Source of the DNA: Psychrobacter sp. P11F6
GTDB taxonomy: Bacteria; Pseudomonadota; Gammaproteobacteria; Pseudomonadales; Moraxellaceae
DNA length: 64,000 nucleotides
Direction of reading: 5' to 3'
Assembly (NCBI RefSeq): GCF_001435295.1
Contig: NZ_CM003594.1
Location: 1,116,001 to 1,180,000, forward strand
Shown in pieces: positions 43,825-52,751 of this stretch. The notes under the pieces were generated by a model. It worked only from the letters and a program-made list of their open reading frames with translations, had not been told where the DNA came from and ran no database searches. The translations under genes were made by a program, and so were the position numbers. Position 1 is the first letter of the stretch, and the number at the start of each line of letters is the position of its first letter.

Positions 43825-45150
43825 TCAACCATTTATCGTTTTTCTAAAAGGTACGCCTTCACCATTTTTTAAGCGTCTTAGACCAAAACCTAAATCAGCT
43901 GTTGCGGAGCCTTTAACGTATTTTGCTGACCAGTGTATATAGCTGTTTCTAAATCCCTTAGTTGTCTTACCCTCGACTAGACTTAGATTTAGACGGCCTC
44001 CCCATTTAACACCTTTTATTACTTTATCTGGCAATTTACCCATCGATTGCCTAATACCGGGTCTCAAACTACTATAATAAGTGATTAATTCTGGCATAAA
44101 GCTCATACTGCCATAGGTTGCTGCCATGCGAGCTGTCATGTTTAAAGATACTTTATGTATGTCGTAATAAACGGCATTGGTACGCTCGGCTTTATAATAA
44201 TTACTCCCAATAGTTCGCTTGATCAGTTTTATTTGATCGGCTTTATAAAACTCTTTAGTTATTAGCCAAGTTTTTAGAGTCTCATCTCCTTCTTCAATAT
44301 CATATTTTTTACCTTTAGTACTATCAGGGTAGGCACCACCAACATCGGCATGTGCCCCATTCATTATTACTTCGTAGCCAAAGCCACCATTAATCGCCGA
44401 TCTAATATTGGTGACTGAAAAGTTCTCGCGATACTCGTCGGCAGCTATAATATGAAAGACTTTAGTGATTTTTTTATCATTGGCATCCAAATTTCGAAAG
44501 TCTAACTTCAGCTCTGATACATCATTATCAAAATTATGGTTAACAGCCTGTCCGACAGGTATTAATCCGCTTATTAAGCCAGATCGTAAACTGACATATT
44601 GATAGGACGAAACGGTGTCAAACAAACCGACAAATTTAAAGCGAATTTGGCTTGCTGATAAGTTCCACTTTTTGAAAAGCTTAGGGTTTGATTTGGCTAA
44701 ATGAATAAAGTGACGAGCGGTTGCAGCTCCACGGCTAAAGCCAAAAACATTGATATAGAGTATAGTGGGTTTTCTTCCTACCTTTCCTTCTATTTTACCA
44801 AATGCTTCTTTAGCACGTTCAACTACACCCGTATCACCATCACCAAAAGCAAAACCTAACAGTTCATCATCTTCATCACCTTGAACAGTACCAATTCCTT
44901 CCATATAGATCCAAAATTGAGAGCCGTTTTTACTTCTGTTTAAAAATAAATGAGTCACATTAGAGTAAGCATTGGAATAGCTGGTCTCGTCCTCGTTATG
45001 CTCTTTTTTCTGTTTTGCAGAAAAACCTTTATAGGTATCGGTGTTATATAAATTATTTTTAGTCCCATCAAAGAATAAATTCACTGTCTTACCATCTTGT
45101 ACTACTGGTACAAAGGATCCTTTTCTTTTATTGCTTTTAGCGCTCGTCAT
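43825..45150 (-). CDS. T6SS phospholipase effector, Tle1 type (DUF2235)
   Basis: A 441-residue alpha/beta hydrolase. NLFFDGTKNN at the N-terminus, the nucleophile elbow FGFSRGAATARHF (GxSxG), KFVGLFDTVSS with the acidic residue, and the His in NGAHADVGGAY are the usual DUF2235/Tle1 signatures. Tle1 proteins degrade phospholipids of target-cell membranes. There is no signal peptide. The start touches the VgrG stop (ATGA-type overlap at 45150), so it is loaded on that VgrG, probably through its C-terminal transthyretin-like tail. Confidence 0.85.
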   Translation of the reverse strand: MTSAKSNKRKGSFVPVVQDGKTVNLFFDGTKNNLYNTDTYKGFSAKQKKEHNEDETSYSNAYSNVTHLFLNRSKNGSQFWIYMEGIGTVQGDEDDELLGFAFGDGDTGVVERAKEAFGKIEGKVGRKPTILYINVFGFSRGAATARHFIHLAKSNPKLFKKWNLSASQIRFKFVGLFDTVSSYQYVSLRSGLISGLIPVGQAVNHNFDNDVSELKLDFRNLDANDKKITKVFHIIAADEYRENFSVTNIRSAINGGFGYEVIMNGAHADVGGAYPDSTKGKKYDIEEGDETLKTWLITKEFYKADQIKLIKRTIGSNYYKAERTNAVYYDIHKVSLNMTARMAATYGSMSFMPELITYYSSLRPGIRQSMGKLPDKVIKGVKWGGRLNLSLVEGKTTKGFRNSYIHWSAKYVKGSATADLGFGLRRLKNGEGVPFRKTING

Positions 45151-48038
45151 TATTTATCCTCTTCATTAGTATCGGCGGTTAATTCAAATTCAACCGACTT
45201 ATTCCCTGTACCAATCCGTATTGTTTCACCTTTTTCATTCGTTACGCCACGATAGGTTTTACCGTCAGAGGTTTCAATTCTATAAGCGAACCCGGCGATG
45301 ATATTACCTAAAGTATCTTTAACCACATACATCTCATTATAAAGCTCTTCAGGAGGAGTGTAATGACACCATGCTCCCGCAACCATCTCTTTCTTCACCG
45401 CTTTAATCTTAATCGTCCCCGGGCACACCAGTTTAATCCCGCTATCATCAATCGTAATCGACGCACCTGCTGACGTTTGCAGCTTGATCCGCTTAGGACT
45501 CGACACATTTACCTGTCCTGACTCACTACCAATCGTCATACCTTGCTGAGAGTGCAATTGCAACTCACCGCCCTGTGCCTGTATTGCCAGTGGCTCTCTA
45601 TTGGCACTGATATGCAGTCCTGACAGATCGGCTTGACCACCAATCCCAGAGAGCGAGTCAATCGTATTTGCCGTCAGCGTATAATTGCCCGCCACCACAT
45701 CCGACTGGGTAGCACCTGATTGCCTGACTATTGTTTTCGCCGTCCATAGCGTATTGCTGGCTGCCGCTAAGATACTGTCTTTGCTGACTAACATGACATC
45801 GGCTGCGCCAAGTACTTCCGTATTTAATGTCGCATCGATGATTTGTGCACTGGTCTTAAAGGCTTCTATCGTTTGGTTGGCATCGCTAAGTGCTGCCGTG
45901 GATTGCAAGTGTGCCTGCTTTGCCTCCTTGAAGGTCTCGCTCAGCTCAGCGCCTAACTTAAGCTGCTGCTGTCCTGCATCATTGACCCACGCCGACTCAT
46001 GCTCGGTTTGCGTGTGTCTGATATCAAAGGTAGAGAGTAGCACCCCCGTATCACCAGTGATCTGTAGTCCATGATCGGTGGCGACATTGATGCCTTGACC
46101 ACTATCATTTGATTGATGATTGCTAAAGCGATGGCGTAACGTGCCCAATGCGACGATATGCTCATCAGGGGCAAAGGTGGCGCTAGAAGTGATGGTTGGT
46201 GTCTCAGCATTGGCACGTGCCCCAGTATTCACTGACCACTGCAGTCCTATCTGGTTCGGCGTATCATCAAAGCTCATGGTTACTTCAGACTCAGAAGTCA
46301 GCCCATATTGAGCAATACCTGATATCCAGCCGCTGTGTCCATCATCTTCATTAATTTGCGAATGACCCAAACCACCACCATGCCATCTAGGAGAAGATCC
46401 GCCTTGCAAATTGTGTCTATTCGATAAGCCTGCATCGCGAGTGGTGATGTCTTTGTCATCGACATCGCCCATACCGATACCGTCATAAAGCGATCTGCTA
46501 ATCACAGGACTGTCTATATCACCGTACCAATGGTTAAGCAGAACCGACTGCCCAAGCCTTGGCGCAAACTGCCAACCATGCGTGCTACCGGATGACAGTT
46601 GCAATGCGCGCAGGGGCGGGGTAGTGCCGTCATCGTGAGGACTGATACCTGACCAAACAGGCGTGGTGATGGTTTGTTGTAGATTATCAGTGCTGACACT
46701 GGAGTCATAGCTGGGGGAGGCTGATAAACCTGTGTCACCAGTACGCGCTTGGGTCAGCCCTTGATAGGTGCTGCTAACAAAAGACTGTTTGCTAGGGTAA
46801 GGGCAATAAGGAATAGCAGCGTCAAGTAACGTCGCTGATACCCAAACCCCAATATCGCGGGCGATATCAAAGCCATGATCGGGTACAGTCAGATGAATGG
46901 CGTTTGTAGTATTGTGCTGCATATAATGAGCAGTGCGCTGTAACCACTGTTTGATAAATACTTGATGATGGTATGAAACGCTATCGTTGTCAGGCTCAAT
47001 ACCGATTAAGGTAACCGCGATACAATGCGTCGATAAGCTTCCAATAGAGGGTAGGTTATTGATACTCACTGGGCTACCGACACTCACTGGGCTACCGACA
47101 CTTAGACCACGCATGGCTCCAGTCGCTTGATAGGTTTCGCGCTGACAGTGATTGGCAGATATCCATTGCTGTGCAAGATGAGCGGCGGCATCATCGCTGT
47201 GCACGCGAGACGGCGCACCAATTAATACCGTCGTGTCATCTATCGCAAGCGGCGACTCATCTACTGCTTGACCTTCATAAATCGTATCAGCCGCTAACCC
47301 ATCTGCTCGTACTATTACCCTATCACTGCCAAGTTGCTGCGACCTCATTTGTAGCGTATGGACACTATCCTGACCTGACTGTACGGAGGACTGGGCATAG
47401 CTGTAGTGAAGTAGTAATCGCTCGCCTGTGTCTAAACCATCAACCAACCACCACGTGCCAAGCTCATCAACGGAATTCCCTGATACCCATAAAGTCGATA
47501 TACCAATATCAGCGAGCAGTCCAGTAACAAATTCATAGTCACTGACATCCGACTGGGTGCGCATGGATAAAGGTGCCGATAAACGTGCGGATGATTCATC
47601 ATCTGATGACAAAAGAGACTCAGATATTTGCCAATTTAAATCGTAATCACTAAGGATGAGGGTAACAATATCGAGCGTCGATTGATTGATAAAACTGCGG
47701 GTATGTATCGACTGTGCCAACTGCCAATCGGGGCTAACAACTTCTAAAGTATAAAAGTGCATCGCGCCATCAGATTGCTGATAACGGATGCCGCGTATCA
47801 GCCCAGTACGACAGCTAGCGGTACGATCAGCGGAAAACGTGGTTAAGCATATCGGAGCATTGATTAATGATAAACAAGCGTTCGATTCGATAAAATTATA
47901 ACCAAACACTAGTATGTCAATATTGTCAGATTGATTAATGCCGCTTGCACCGCAAAACGCAACAGGGTAAAAGGTGTTTATCGTTGGATTATCAGTATGA
48001 ACGGTAATATTATGTAGACGATTGGTCTTAGAAGGCAT
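45150..48038 (-). CDS. vgrG: VgrG spike protein with C-terminal cargo-loading domain
   Basis: T6SS puncturing spike. From the start chosen (MPSKTNRLHNITVHTD, 48038) the product has about 962 residues. The gp27-like part is at the N-terminus, the gp5-like OB region holds HGWQFAPRLGQSVLLNHW, the DUF2345 helical needle extension holds TADNTIDSL-type repeats, and the last 75 residues form a transthyretin-like domain (VVKDTLGNIIAGFAYRIETS then GVTNEKGETIRIGTGN) that typically docks an effector. The frame extends upstream to 48167, but this would add a hydrophobic stretch not usual in VgrG. Neither start has a clear ribosome site. It is divergent from the T6SS operon. Confidence 0.9.
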   Translation of the reverse strand: MPSKTNRLHNITVHTDNPTINTFYPVAFCGASGINQSDNIDILVFGYNFIESNACLSLINAPICLTTFSADRTASCRTGLIRGIRYQQSDGAMHFYTLEVVSPDWQLAQSIHTRSFINQSTLDIVTLILSDYDLNWQISESLLSSDDESSARLSAPLSMRTQSDVSDYEFVTGLLADIGISTLWVSGNSVDELGTWWLVDGLDTGERLLLHYSYAQSSVQSGQDSVHTLQMRSQQLGSDRVIVRADGLAADTIYEGQAVDESPLAIDDTTVLIGAPSRVHSDDAAAHLAQQWISANHCQRETYQATGAMRGLSVGSPVSVGSPVSINNLPSIGSLSTHCIAVTLIGIEPDNDSVSYHHQVFIKQWLQRTAHYMQHNTTNAIHLTVPDHGFDIARDIGVWVSATLLDAAIPYCPYPSKQSFVSSTYQGLTQARTGDTGLSASPSYDSSVSTDNLQQTITTPVWSGISPHDDGTTPPLRALQLSSGSTHGWQFAPRLGQSVLLNHWYGDIDSPVISRSLYDGIGMGDVDDKDITTRDAGLSNRHNLQGGSSPRWHGGGLGHSQINEDDGHSGWISGIAQYGLTSESEVTMSFDDTPNQIGLQWSVNTGARANAETPTITSSATFAPDEHIVALGTLRHRFSNHQSNDSGQGINVATDHGLQITGDTGVLLSTFDIRHTQTEHESAWVNDAGQQQLKLGAELSETFKEAKQAHLQSTAALSDANQTIEAFKTSAQIIDATLNTEVLGAADVMLVSKDSILAAASNTLWTAKTIVRQSGATQSDVVAGNYTLTANTIDSLSGIGGQADLSGLHISANREPLAIQAQGGELQLHSQQGMTIGSESGQVNVSSPKRIKLQTSAGASITIDDSGIKLVCPGTIKIKAVKKEMVAGAWCHYTPPEELYNEMYVVKDTLGNIIAGFAYRIETSDGKTYRGVTNEKGETIRIGTGNKSVEFELTADTNEEDK

Positions 48039-48253
48039 AAGAAGGGTACCGTTACTGCTTATTTTATACCAAGAAAATGGCTTGAATGGGTGGCTTACTA
48101 AATTATTTATTAAGAAAAGTATAGAGTTTATTGAAATATTGTCAAGTATATGTATAATCAACCTCATTGATTTTTTATGATTAATGAACTTTAGTTATAT
48201 TTATTTCTTTTAAAAATCTATCCTTTTATATTTTTAGTGATGATACTGTTGTT

Positions 48254-48700
48254 ATGAATCCTATTTATCGTACTAAACTTGCCACCGCAGGTCTGCTATC
48301 AGTCTTACTTAGCGCGTCTTTATTGACAGCGGGTTGTGGCACCACTGCTAAAAAAAATGTACAAACCACGGTCAGCAAACCAATAGTGAAGCAGTTGAGT
48401 GAGCCTTCACTTGCCTATTTGTCAAACGGCAATCAACTTAGCAGTGAAGCGTGGATGACTATTGCCAAAAATAACTATGAAAAAAAACGCTATGCACGGG
48501 CATTGAGAGCAGCTAATGAAGCTCTAAGCGTTGATAATGAAAGACTTGATGCACGTCAGCTTGCCATGCTCTCAGCAGTTAAAGTAATGGAAAGTAATAT
48601 TGATGCTTATCACGATAATAGTTTGATGAATAGTAGTGATAAGGCAACACTGAATAAAACGCTCACCAATATCACCACTTTAGTTAACGCGTCTAATTAA
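48254..48700 (+). CDS. T6SS-associated lipoprotein
   Basis: A 148-residue lipoprotein; the signal ends in LLTAGC, lipidation at Cys28. The mature part has one TPR-like helix pair (AWMTIAKNNYEKKRYARALR then ANEALSVDNERLDARQLAML). First gene of the T6SS operon. It is shorter and different from TssJ, and its role is unknown; lipoproteins of this kind could help assemble the apparatus at the envelope. Confidence 0.7.
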   Translation: MNPIYRTKLATAGLLSVLLSASLLTAGCGTTAKKNVQTTVSKPIVKQLSEPSLAYLSNGNQLSSEAWMTIAKNNYEKKRYARALRAANEALSVDNERLDARQLAMLSAVKVMESNIDAYHDNSLMNSSDKATLNKTLTNITTLVNASN

Positions 48701-48761
48701 AATAATGTTGAGCAGGCGCATGTATTTATCTCACACCAATAATGGCGAGCACCGATTTACA

Positions 48762-49502
48762 ATGACCAGTATCAGAAGCAATATTAGAGTCAGTTTTAGG
48801 CTATCCAAAGCGTTTTTGGCAGGTCTGTTCATTATGGGTTCAGCAATGACTACCGCTCATAGTGAGCTTGTCATACAAGAGAAAGACCCCGGTTCTAGCA
48901 TCATAAATCAATTTTCGGCACTCAAAAATGCTGATGCAAAATCACCGCAACTGCATCAACTGGTCGCGGATTTGAACCAAAGAGTATCTCGTAATCCTAA
49001 TGACTCGCTAGCATGGGAGATTTTGGCGCAGATTTATTCTAACAATGGCTATCATGCTTATGCTGTTTACGCAGCCAGTGAAGCCATTGATCTGGGTCAA
49101 AGCACTGCTAAGCTAAAAAAGATACTACTCAATAGCAGCGCTATCGTCTCCCAAAGCCAACTGCAGTCAGATTATCTCACTGATGAAGTGGACGCAGCGT
49201 TTTTGAAGGAGTATCAGTACGCTTTAAGTAAAATATATGGTGATATCTATGGTTTCAATTACGACGAGTCTTTGCCGAAACCACCAGCGCCAGTCGTCAA
49301 GCCTAGAAGCGGTAGATCAGGCGCTAAATCAAAACCTCAGCCCCATGTGTCTGTAAAAAAAGCATCGAAGCCTATTAAGAAAAAACCAGCCGTAAAAAAA
49401 CCGCCACGACCACCAAAAGTTAAGCCTGTTACTAAACCTTCACCTACCAAAAAAAGTAACGCCAAATCGACTGATCCATTCAGTATATTGCGTTCAAACT
49501 AG
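48762..49502 (+). CDS. Exported TPR-like protein with Pro/Lys-rich tail, T6SS-associated
   Basis: A 246-residue protein from MTSIRSNIRVSFRLSKAFLA, which includes a signal peptide ending near TTAHS. One TPR-like region (DSLAWEILAQIYSNNGYHAY then AVYAASEAIDLGQ) is followed by a Pro/Lys-rich basic tail (PAVKKPPRPPKVKPVTK) that could bind peptidoglycan. The frame also opens at 48705 with two earlier ATGs; which start is used is uncertain. It shares the TPR/export plan of the gene before it and lies 21 bp before tssB. Confidence 0.65.
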   Translation: MTSIRSNIRVSFRLSKAFLAGLFIMGSAMTTAHSELVIQEKDPGSSIINQFSALKNADAKSPQLHQLVADLNQRVSRNPNDSLAWEILAQIYSNNGYHAYAVYAASEAIDLGQSTAKLKKILLNSSAIVSQSQLQSDYLTDEVDAAFLKEYQYALSKIYGDIYGFNYDESLPKPPAPVVKPRSGRSGAKSKPQPHVSVKKASKPIKKKPAVKKPPRPPKVKPVTKPSPTKKSNAKSTDPFSILRSN

Positions 49503-49523
49503 ACATTGCTGAGGTAACTTATT

Positions 49524-50036
49524 ATGGCAAAGCAAGACAGTGTACAAAAGAAACTCGCAAAAGTACGTGCGCCTCGGGTGCATCTGACTTATGACGTTGA
49601 AGTAGGCGATGCGATCGAAACCAAGGAAATCCCTTTTGTCGTTGGCGTTTTGGGAGAGTTTTCAGGAGATTCCACCCTTGAACAACCACGCTTTAAAGAC
49701 AAAAAGCTTGTCGAAGTAGATTTAGATACCTTTGATGAGGTGATGTCAGGTCTAGCACCGCGTGCGACCTTTCGAGTAAGCAATGACTTAAGTGATAAAG
49801 GCGGCGAATTCGCGGTTGATTTGGCATTCAATAGTATCAACGATTTTCGTCCTGAAGCGGTTGCTGATCAAATTGAGCCACTAAAGCAATTGGTACAAGC
49901 ACGAGATCGTTTGGCAGATTTACGCAATAAAATATCGGCCAACGAAAAACTTGAAGACCTATTAGATGACGTGCTTAAGAACACTGAGCAAGTCAAAAAA
50001 ATGGCGGAACAAAATCAAACCGACGGTGAGGATTAA
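49524..50036 (+). CDS. tssB: T6SS contractile sheath small subunit TssB (VipA)
   Basis: A 170-residue sheath subunit. VRAPRVHLTYDVEVGDAIET is the family start, with IPFVVGVLGEFSG following and the usual C-terminal helical region. Together with TssC it builds the sheath that fires the Hcp tube. GAGGTAAC precedes the ATG. It ends 3 bp before tssC. Confidence 0.96.
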   Translation: MAKQDSVQKKLAKVRAPRVHLTYDVEVGDAIETKEIPFVVGVLGEFSGDSTLEQPRFKDKKLVEVDLDTFDEVMSGLAPRATFRVSNDLSDKGGEFAVDLAFNSINDFRPEAVADQIEPLKQLVQARDRLADLRNKISANEKLEDLLDDVLKNTEQVKKMAEQNQTDGED

Positions 50037-50039
50037 ACG

Positions 50040-51530
50040 ATGAGTGCCCAAGCCCAGCAAAATCTAGCACCTGATGCGTTAAATAATGACAGTTACGACT
50101 TACTCGAAGAAATCGTCAATAAAAGTAACGTTGCCAAGTCTGATGACGAAAAAAATCGTGCCAAGTCGCAAATTGCAGAGCTTGCCAATGAAGTCATGCA
50201 AGGCACCGTAACGTTGTCAGATAATTTGGCCGCATCGATTGACGCGCGTATTGCCCAAATTGACGCATTGATCTCCAAGCAGCTGACTACCGTCATGCAC
50301 GCGCCCGAGTTTCAAAAGCTAGAGTCCAGCTGGCGTGGCTTGCATTATTTATGTAGCCAGACTCCGTCGGAATCCATGCTAAAGATTCGTATGATGAATA
50401 CTACGAAGCGCGAACTGACTAAAGATTTTCAATCGTCAATTGATTTTGATCAAAGCACGCTGTTTAAGAAAATATACGAAGAAGAGTTCGGTAGCTTCGG
50501 TGGTGAACCTTATGCCGCTATCGTTGGTGACTTTGAATTTACTCGCCAAAACTCAGACATGTATCTGCTTGAGCAATTGTCTCATGTTGCGGCCGCTTCT
50601 CATGCACCTTTTGTGTCGGCGGCTTCCGCTGAAATGTTTGGTCTCGACTCCTTTACCGACATTGGTCGCCCGCGAGATTTGTCAAAGATATTTGAAACCG
50701 CTGAATATATACGCTGGCGCGCGTTCAGACAGTCAGAAGATGCGCGATATGTTGCGTTAACCGTGCCTAGCTTTTTAGGTCGTCTGCCTTACGATCCTAA
50801 AGATGGCACAGTAGTCGAAGGATTTAACTTTACCGAAGAAGTCTCTGGTAATAATCATGACGATTATCTATGGGTGAACGCAGCTTATGCGTTCGCTTCA
50901 CGCTTGACGGCGGCCTTTTCTGACTATCGCTGGTGTGCTGCTATTCGCGGTGTAGAGGGTGGTGGTTTGGTTGAGGGTCTACCAGTCCATACCTTTAAGA
51001 CAGATGAAGGGGATTTGGCACTTAAGTGTCCAACTGAGATATCTATTACGGATCGACGTGAGAAAGAGCTCAGTGACTTAGGGTTTATCCCATTAGTTCA
51101 TTGCAAAAATACCAATTACGCTGCCTTTTTTGGGGCGCAGTCAGTACAAAAAGCCAAAACTTATCAAAACGATGATGCCAATGCCAATGCTGCGCTATCG
51201 ACGCAGATCCAATACATTATGGCGGTGTCACGTATTGCCCATTACCTAAAAGCAATGATGCGCGATAAGGTAGGCAGCTTCTTAGCACCTGGTAATGTTG
51301 AGTCGTTTTTAAATGACTGGATTTCTCGTTATGTCTTGCTAGATGACGGCGCCTCACAAGAAGCAAAAGCCCAGTACCCACTGCGCGAAGCTTCTGTACA
51401 AGTTGTAGAAGTGCCGGGTAAGCCTGGTGTCTACAAGTCCGTGGTCTTTTTGAGACCACACTTTCAACTTGACGAACTGTCTGTTTCTCTGCGTCTGGTC
51501 ACTCAACTGCCGCAATCTAGCAACAGCTGA
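50040..51530 (+). CDS. tssC: T6SS contractile sheath large subunit TssC (VipB)
   Basis: A 496-residue sheath subunit of normal length. Signatures include LESSWRGLHYLCSQ, YEEEFGSFGGEPYAAIVGDF, FIPLVHCKNTNYAAFFGAQS and the C-terminal FLRPHFQLDELSVSLRLV. Partner of TssB; the stop-to-start gap of 3 bases implies coupled translation. Confidence 0.98.
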   Translation: MSAQAQQNLAPDALNNDSYDLLEEIVNKSNVAKSDDEKNRAKSQIAELANEVMQGTVTLSDNLAASIDARIAQIDALISKQLTTVMHAPEFQKLESSWRGLHYLCSQTPSESMLKIRMMNTTKRELTKDFQSSIDFDQSTLFKKIYEEEFGSFGGEPYAAIVGDFEFTRQNSDMYLLEQLSHVAAASHAPFVSAASAEMFGLDSFTDIGRPRDLSKIFETAEYIRWRAFRQSEDARYVALTVPSFLGRLPYDPKDGTVVEGFNFTEEVSGNNHDDYLWVNAAYAFASRLTAAFSDYRWCAAIRGVEGGGLVEGLPVHTFKTDEGDLALKCPTEISITDRREKELSDLGFIPLVHCKNTNYAAFFGAQSVQKAKTYQNDDANANAALSTQIQYIMAVSRIAHYLKAMMRDKVGSFLAPGNVESFLNDWISRYVLLDDGASQEAKAQYPLREASVQVVEVPGKPGVYKSVVFLRPHFQLDELSVSLRLVTQLPQSSNS

Positions 51531-51581
51531 TCGTTTATTAAAACTAACGTGAAATTTAAATTTTAAAAAAAGGTATGTGAT

Positions 51582-52085
51582 ATGAAAGATATTTATATTC
51601 AGTTCCGCGGTAAATATAAAATTGATGGCGAGTCTCGTGATAGCGAGCATAAAGGTTGGCTTGAAGTAAATACTTGGGATCACTTGATCCGTCAGCCAAA
51701 ATCAGCGACAGCAAGTAGCGTTGGTGGCCATACTTCTGAGCGTTGTGAGCATGCTGACATGACGTTTATGAAAGATTTGGACTCGACCAGCCCTAAACTA
51801 TGGGAAGCGTGTTCTGCTGGCTATACTTTTGATGAGATCCAAATTGATTTTTATCGTGCTAACGGTGACAAACGCGTTAAATATCTTGAAGTAAAACTTA
51901 AGCATGCACTGATCGCAAGTGTCGAGCCAACGGTGCGTTCAGAAGGCGTGCCAATCGAAAAAGTCGGTATCAAATATGCTGCTGTTGAGTGGACTTACAC
52001 CCAGCAAGATATCGATGGTACTGCTAAAGGCGCTGTGACTAAAAAATGGTCACTAGCCAACAACACTGCTACTTATACCGCCTAA
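51582..52085 (+). CDS. hcp: T6SS tube protein Hcp (TssD)
   Basis: A 167-residue Hcp. MKDIYIQFRGKYKIDGESRD begins the family, GHTSERCEHADMTF and IQIDFYRANGD continue it, and YLEVKLKHALIASVEPTVRS is the core beta-barrel strand region. It forms hexameric rings that stack into the inner tube and is also secreted. A terminator hairpin follows directly, as often seen for the highly expressed hcp. Confidence 0.97.
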   Translation: MKDIYIQFRGKYKIDGESRDSEHKGWLEVNTWDHLIRQPKSATASSVGGHTSERCEHADMTFMKDLDSTSPKLWEACSAGYTFDEIQIDFYRANGDKRVKYLEVKLKHALIASVEPTVRSEGVPIEKVGIKYAAVEWTYTQQDIDGTAKGAVTKKWSLANNTATYTA

Positions 52086-52125
52086 TTTAGGTTGTATCAG
52101 GTGTCATCTATTGTGTCGTACCGAA

Positions 52126-52158
52126 AAAGAAAGGTTTATATCTAGGCCTTTCTTTTTT
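52126..52158 (+). terminator. Terminator hairpin between hcp and tssE
   Basis: AAAGAAAGG and CCTTTCTTT pair across a 12-base loop and are followed by a T-run. It sits within an operon of same-direction genes, so partial termination would raise Hcp output relative to the baseplate genes. Confidence 0.8.
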
Positions 52159-52173
52159 GTTTGTTAAATAGGA

Positions 52174-52677
52174 ATGATTATATCAATGAATTACGCCACT
52201 AACGCCTCTAACAAAGAAATTGGATTTCGCCCAAATTTGTTCGAGCAGTTATTTGATGATCAGCCCCGTCATTTGTCGCATGAGCTCGTGGTTCGTCGTC
52301 TTAATATCGATGAGCTAAAGTCTTCGGTCGCACGAGACCTTGAAGCTTTATTGAATACGCGCTGTGTGGTGTCTAGTAGACTGCAAAAGTATCAGCATGT
52401 GCGTTCATCGATATTGAATTTTGGCATATTAGATTTTGTGGGACTCAGCAGTGCCAATCCTACTGACTGTGATTATATCTGTCGCCAAATAGCCCAAACA
52501 GTCGAGCAACAAGATACCCGGCTAAAAAACGTTCGCGTCTCGTTAGATATTGGCGCAGTTGATGTCAATCAACTGTGTTTTTCTATTGAAGCGTTATTAA
52601 AGGTTTATCCAGCACAAGAGCTGGTCAGTTTTGATGCGTTCTTTGAGCCAAGCTCTCAGCGTTACTTAATAAAATAA
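52174..52677 (+). CDS. tssE: T6SS baseplate protein TssE (gp25-like)
   Basis: A 167-residue protein of the gp25-like family; LFEQLFDDQ, DLEALLNTR, SSILNFGILDFVGLSSAN and IRVSLD-type segments (KNVRVSLDIGAVD) are characteristic. The conserved lysozyme-like fold is structural rather than enzymatic. It starts the second half of the operon, after the hcp terminator. Confidence 0.93.
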   Translation: MIISMNYATNASNKEIGFRPNLFEQLFDDQPRHLSHELVVRRLNIDELKSSVARDLEALLNTRCVVSSRLQKYQHVRSSILNFGILDFVGLSSANPTDCDYICRQIAQTVEQQDTRLKNVRVSLDIGAVDVNQLCFSIEALLKVYPAQELVSFDAFFEPSSQRYLIK

Positions 52678-52751
52678 TCATTATCTAATTAATGAAATAA
52701 CTACTACCGCTCAATTTATACAGGTAGCAGCGATCAATATATTGAGGCGTC

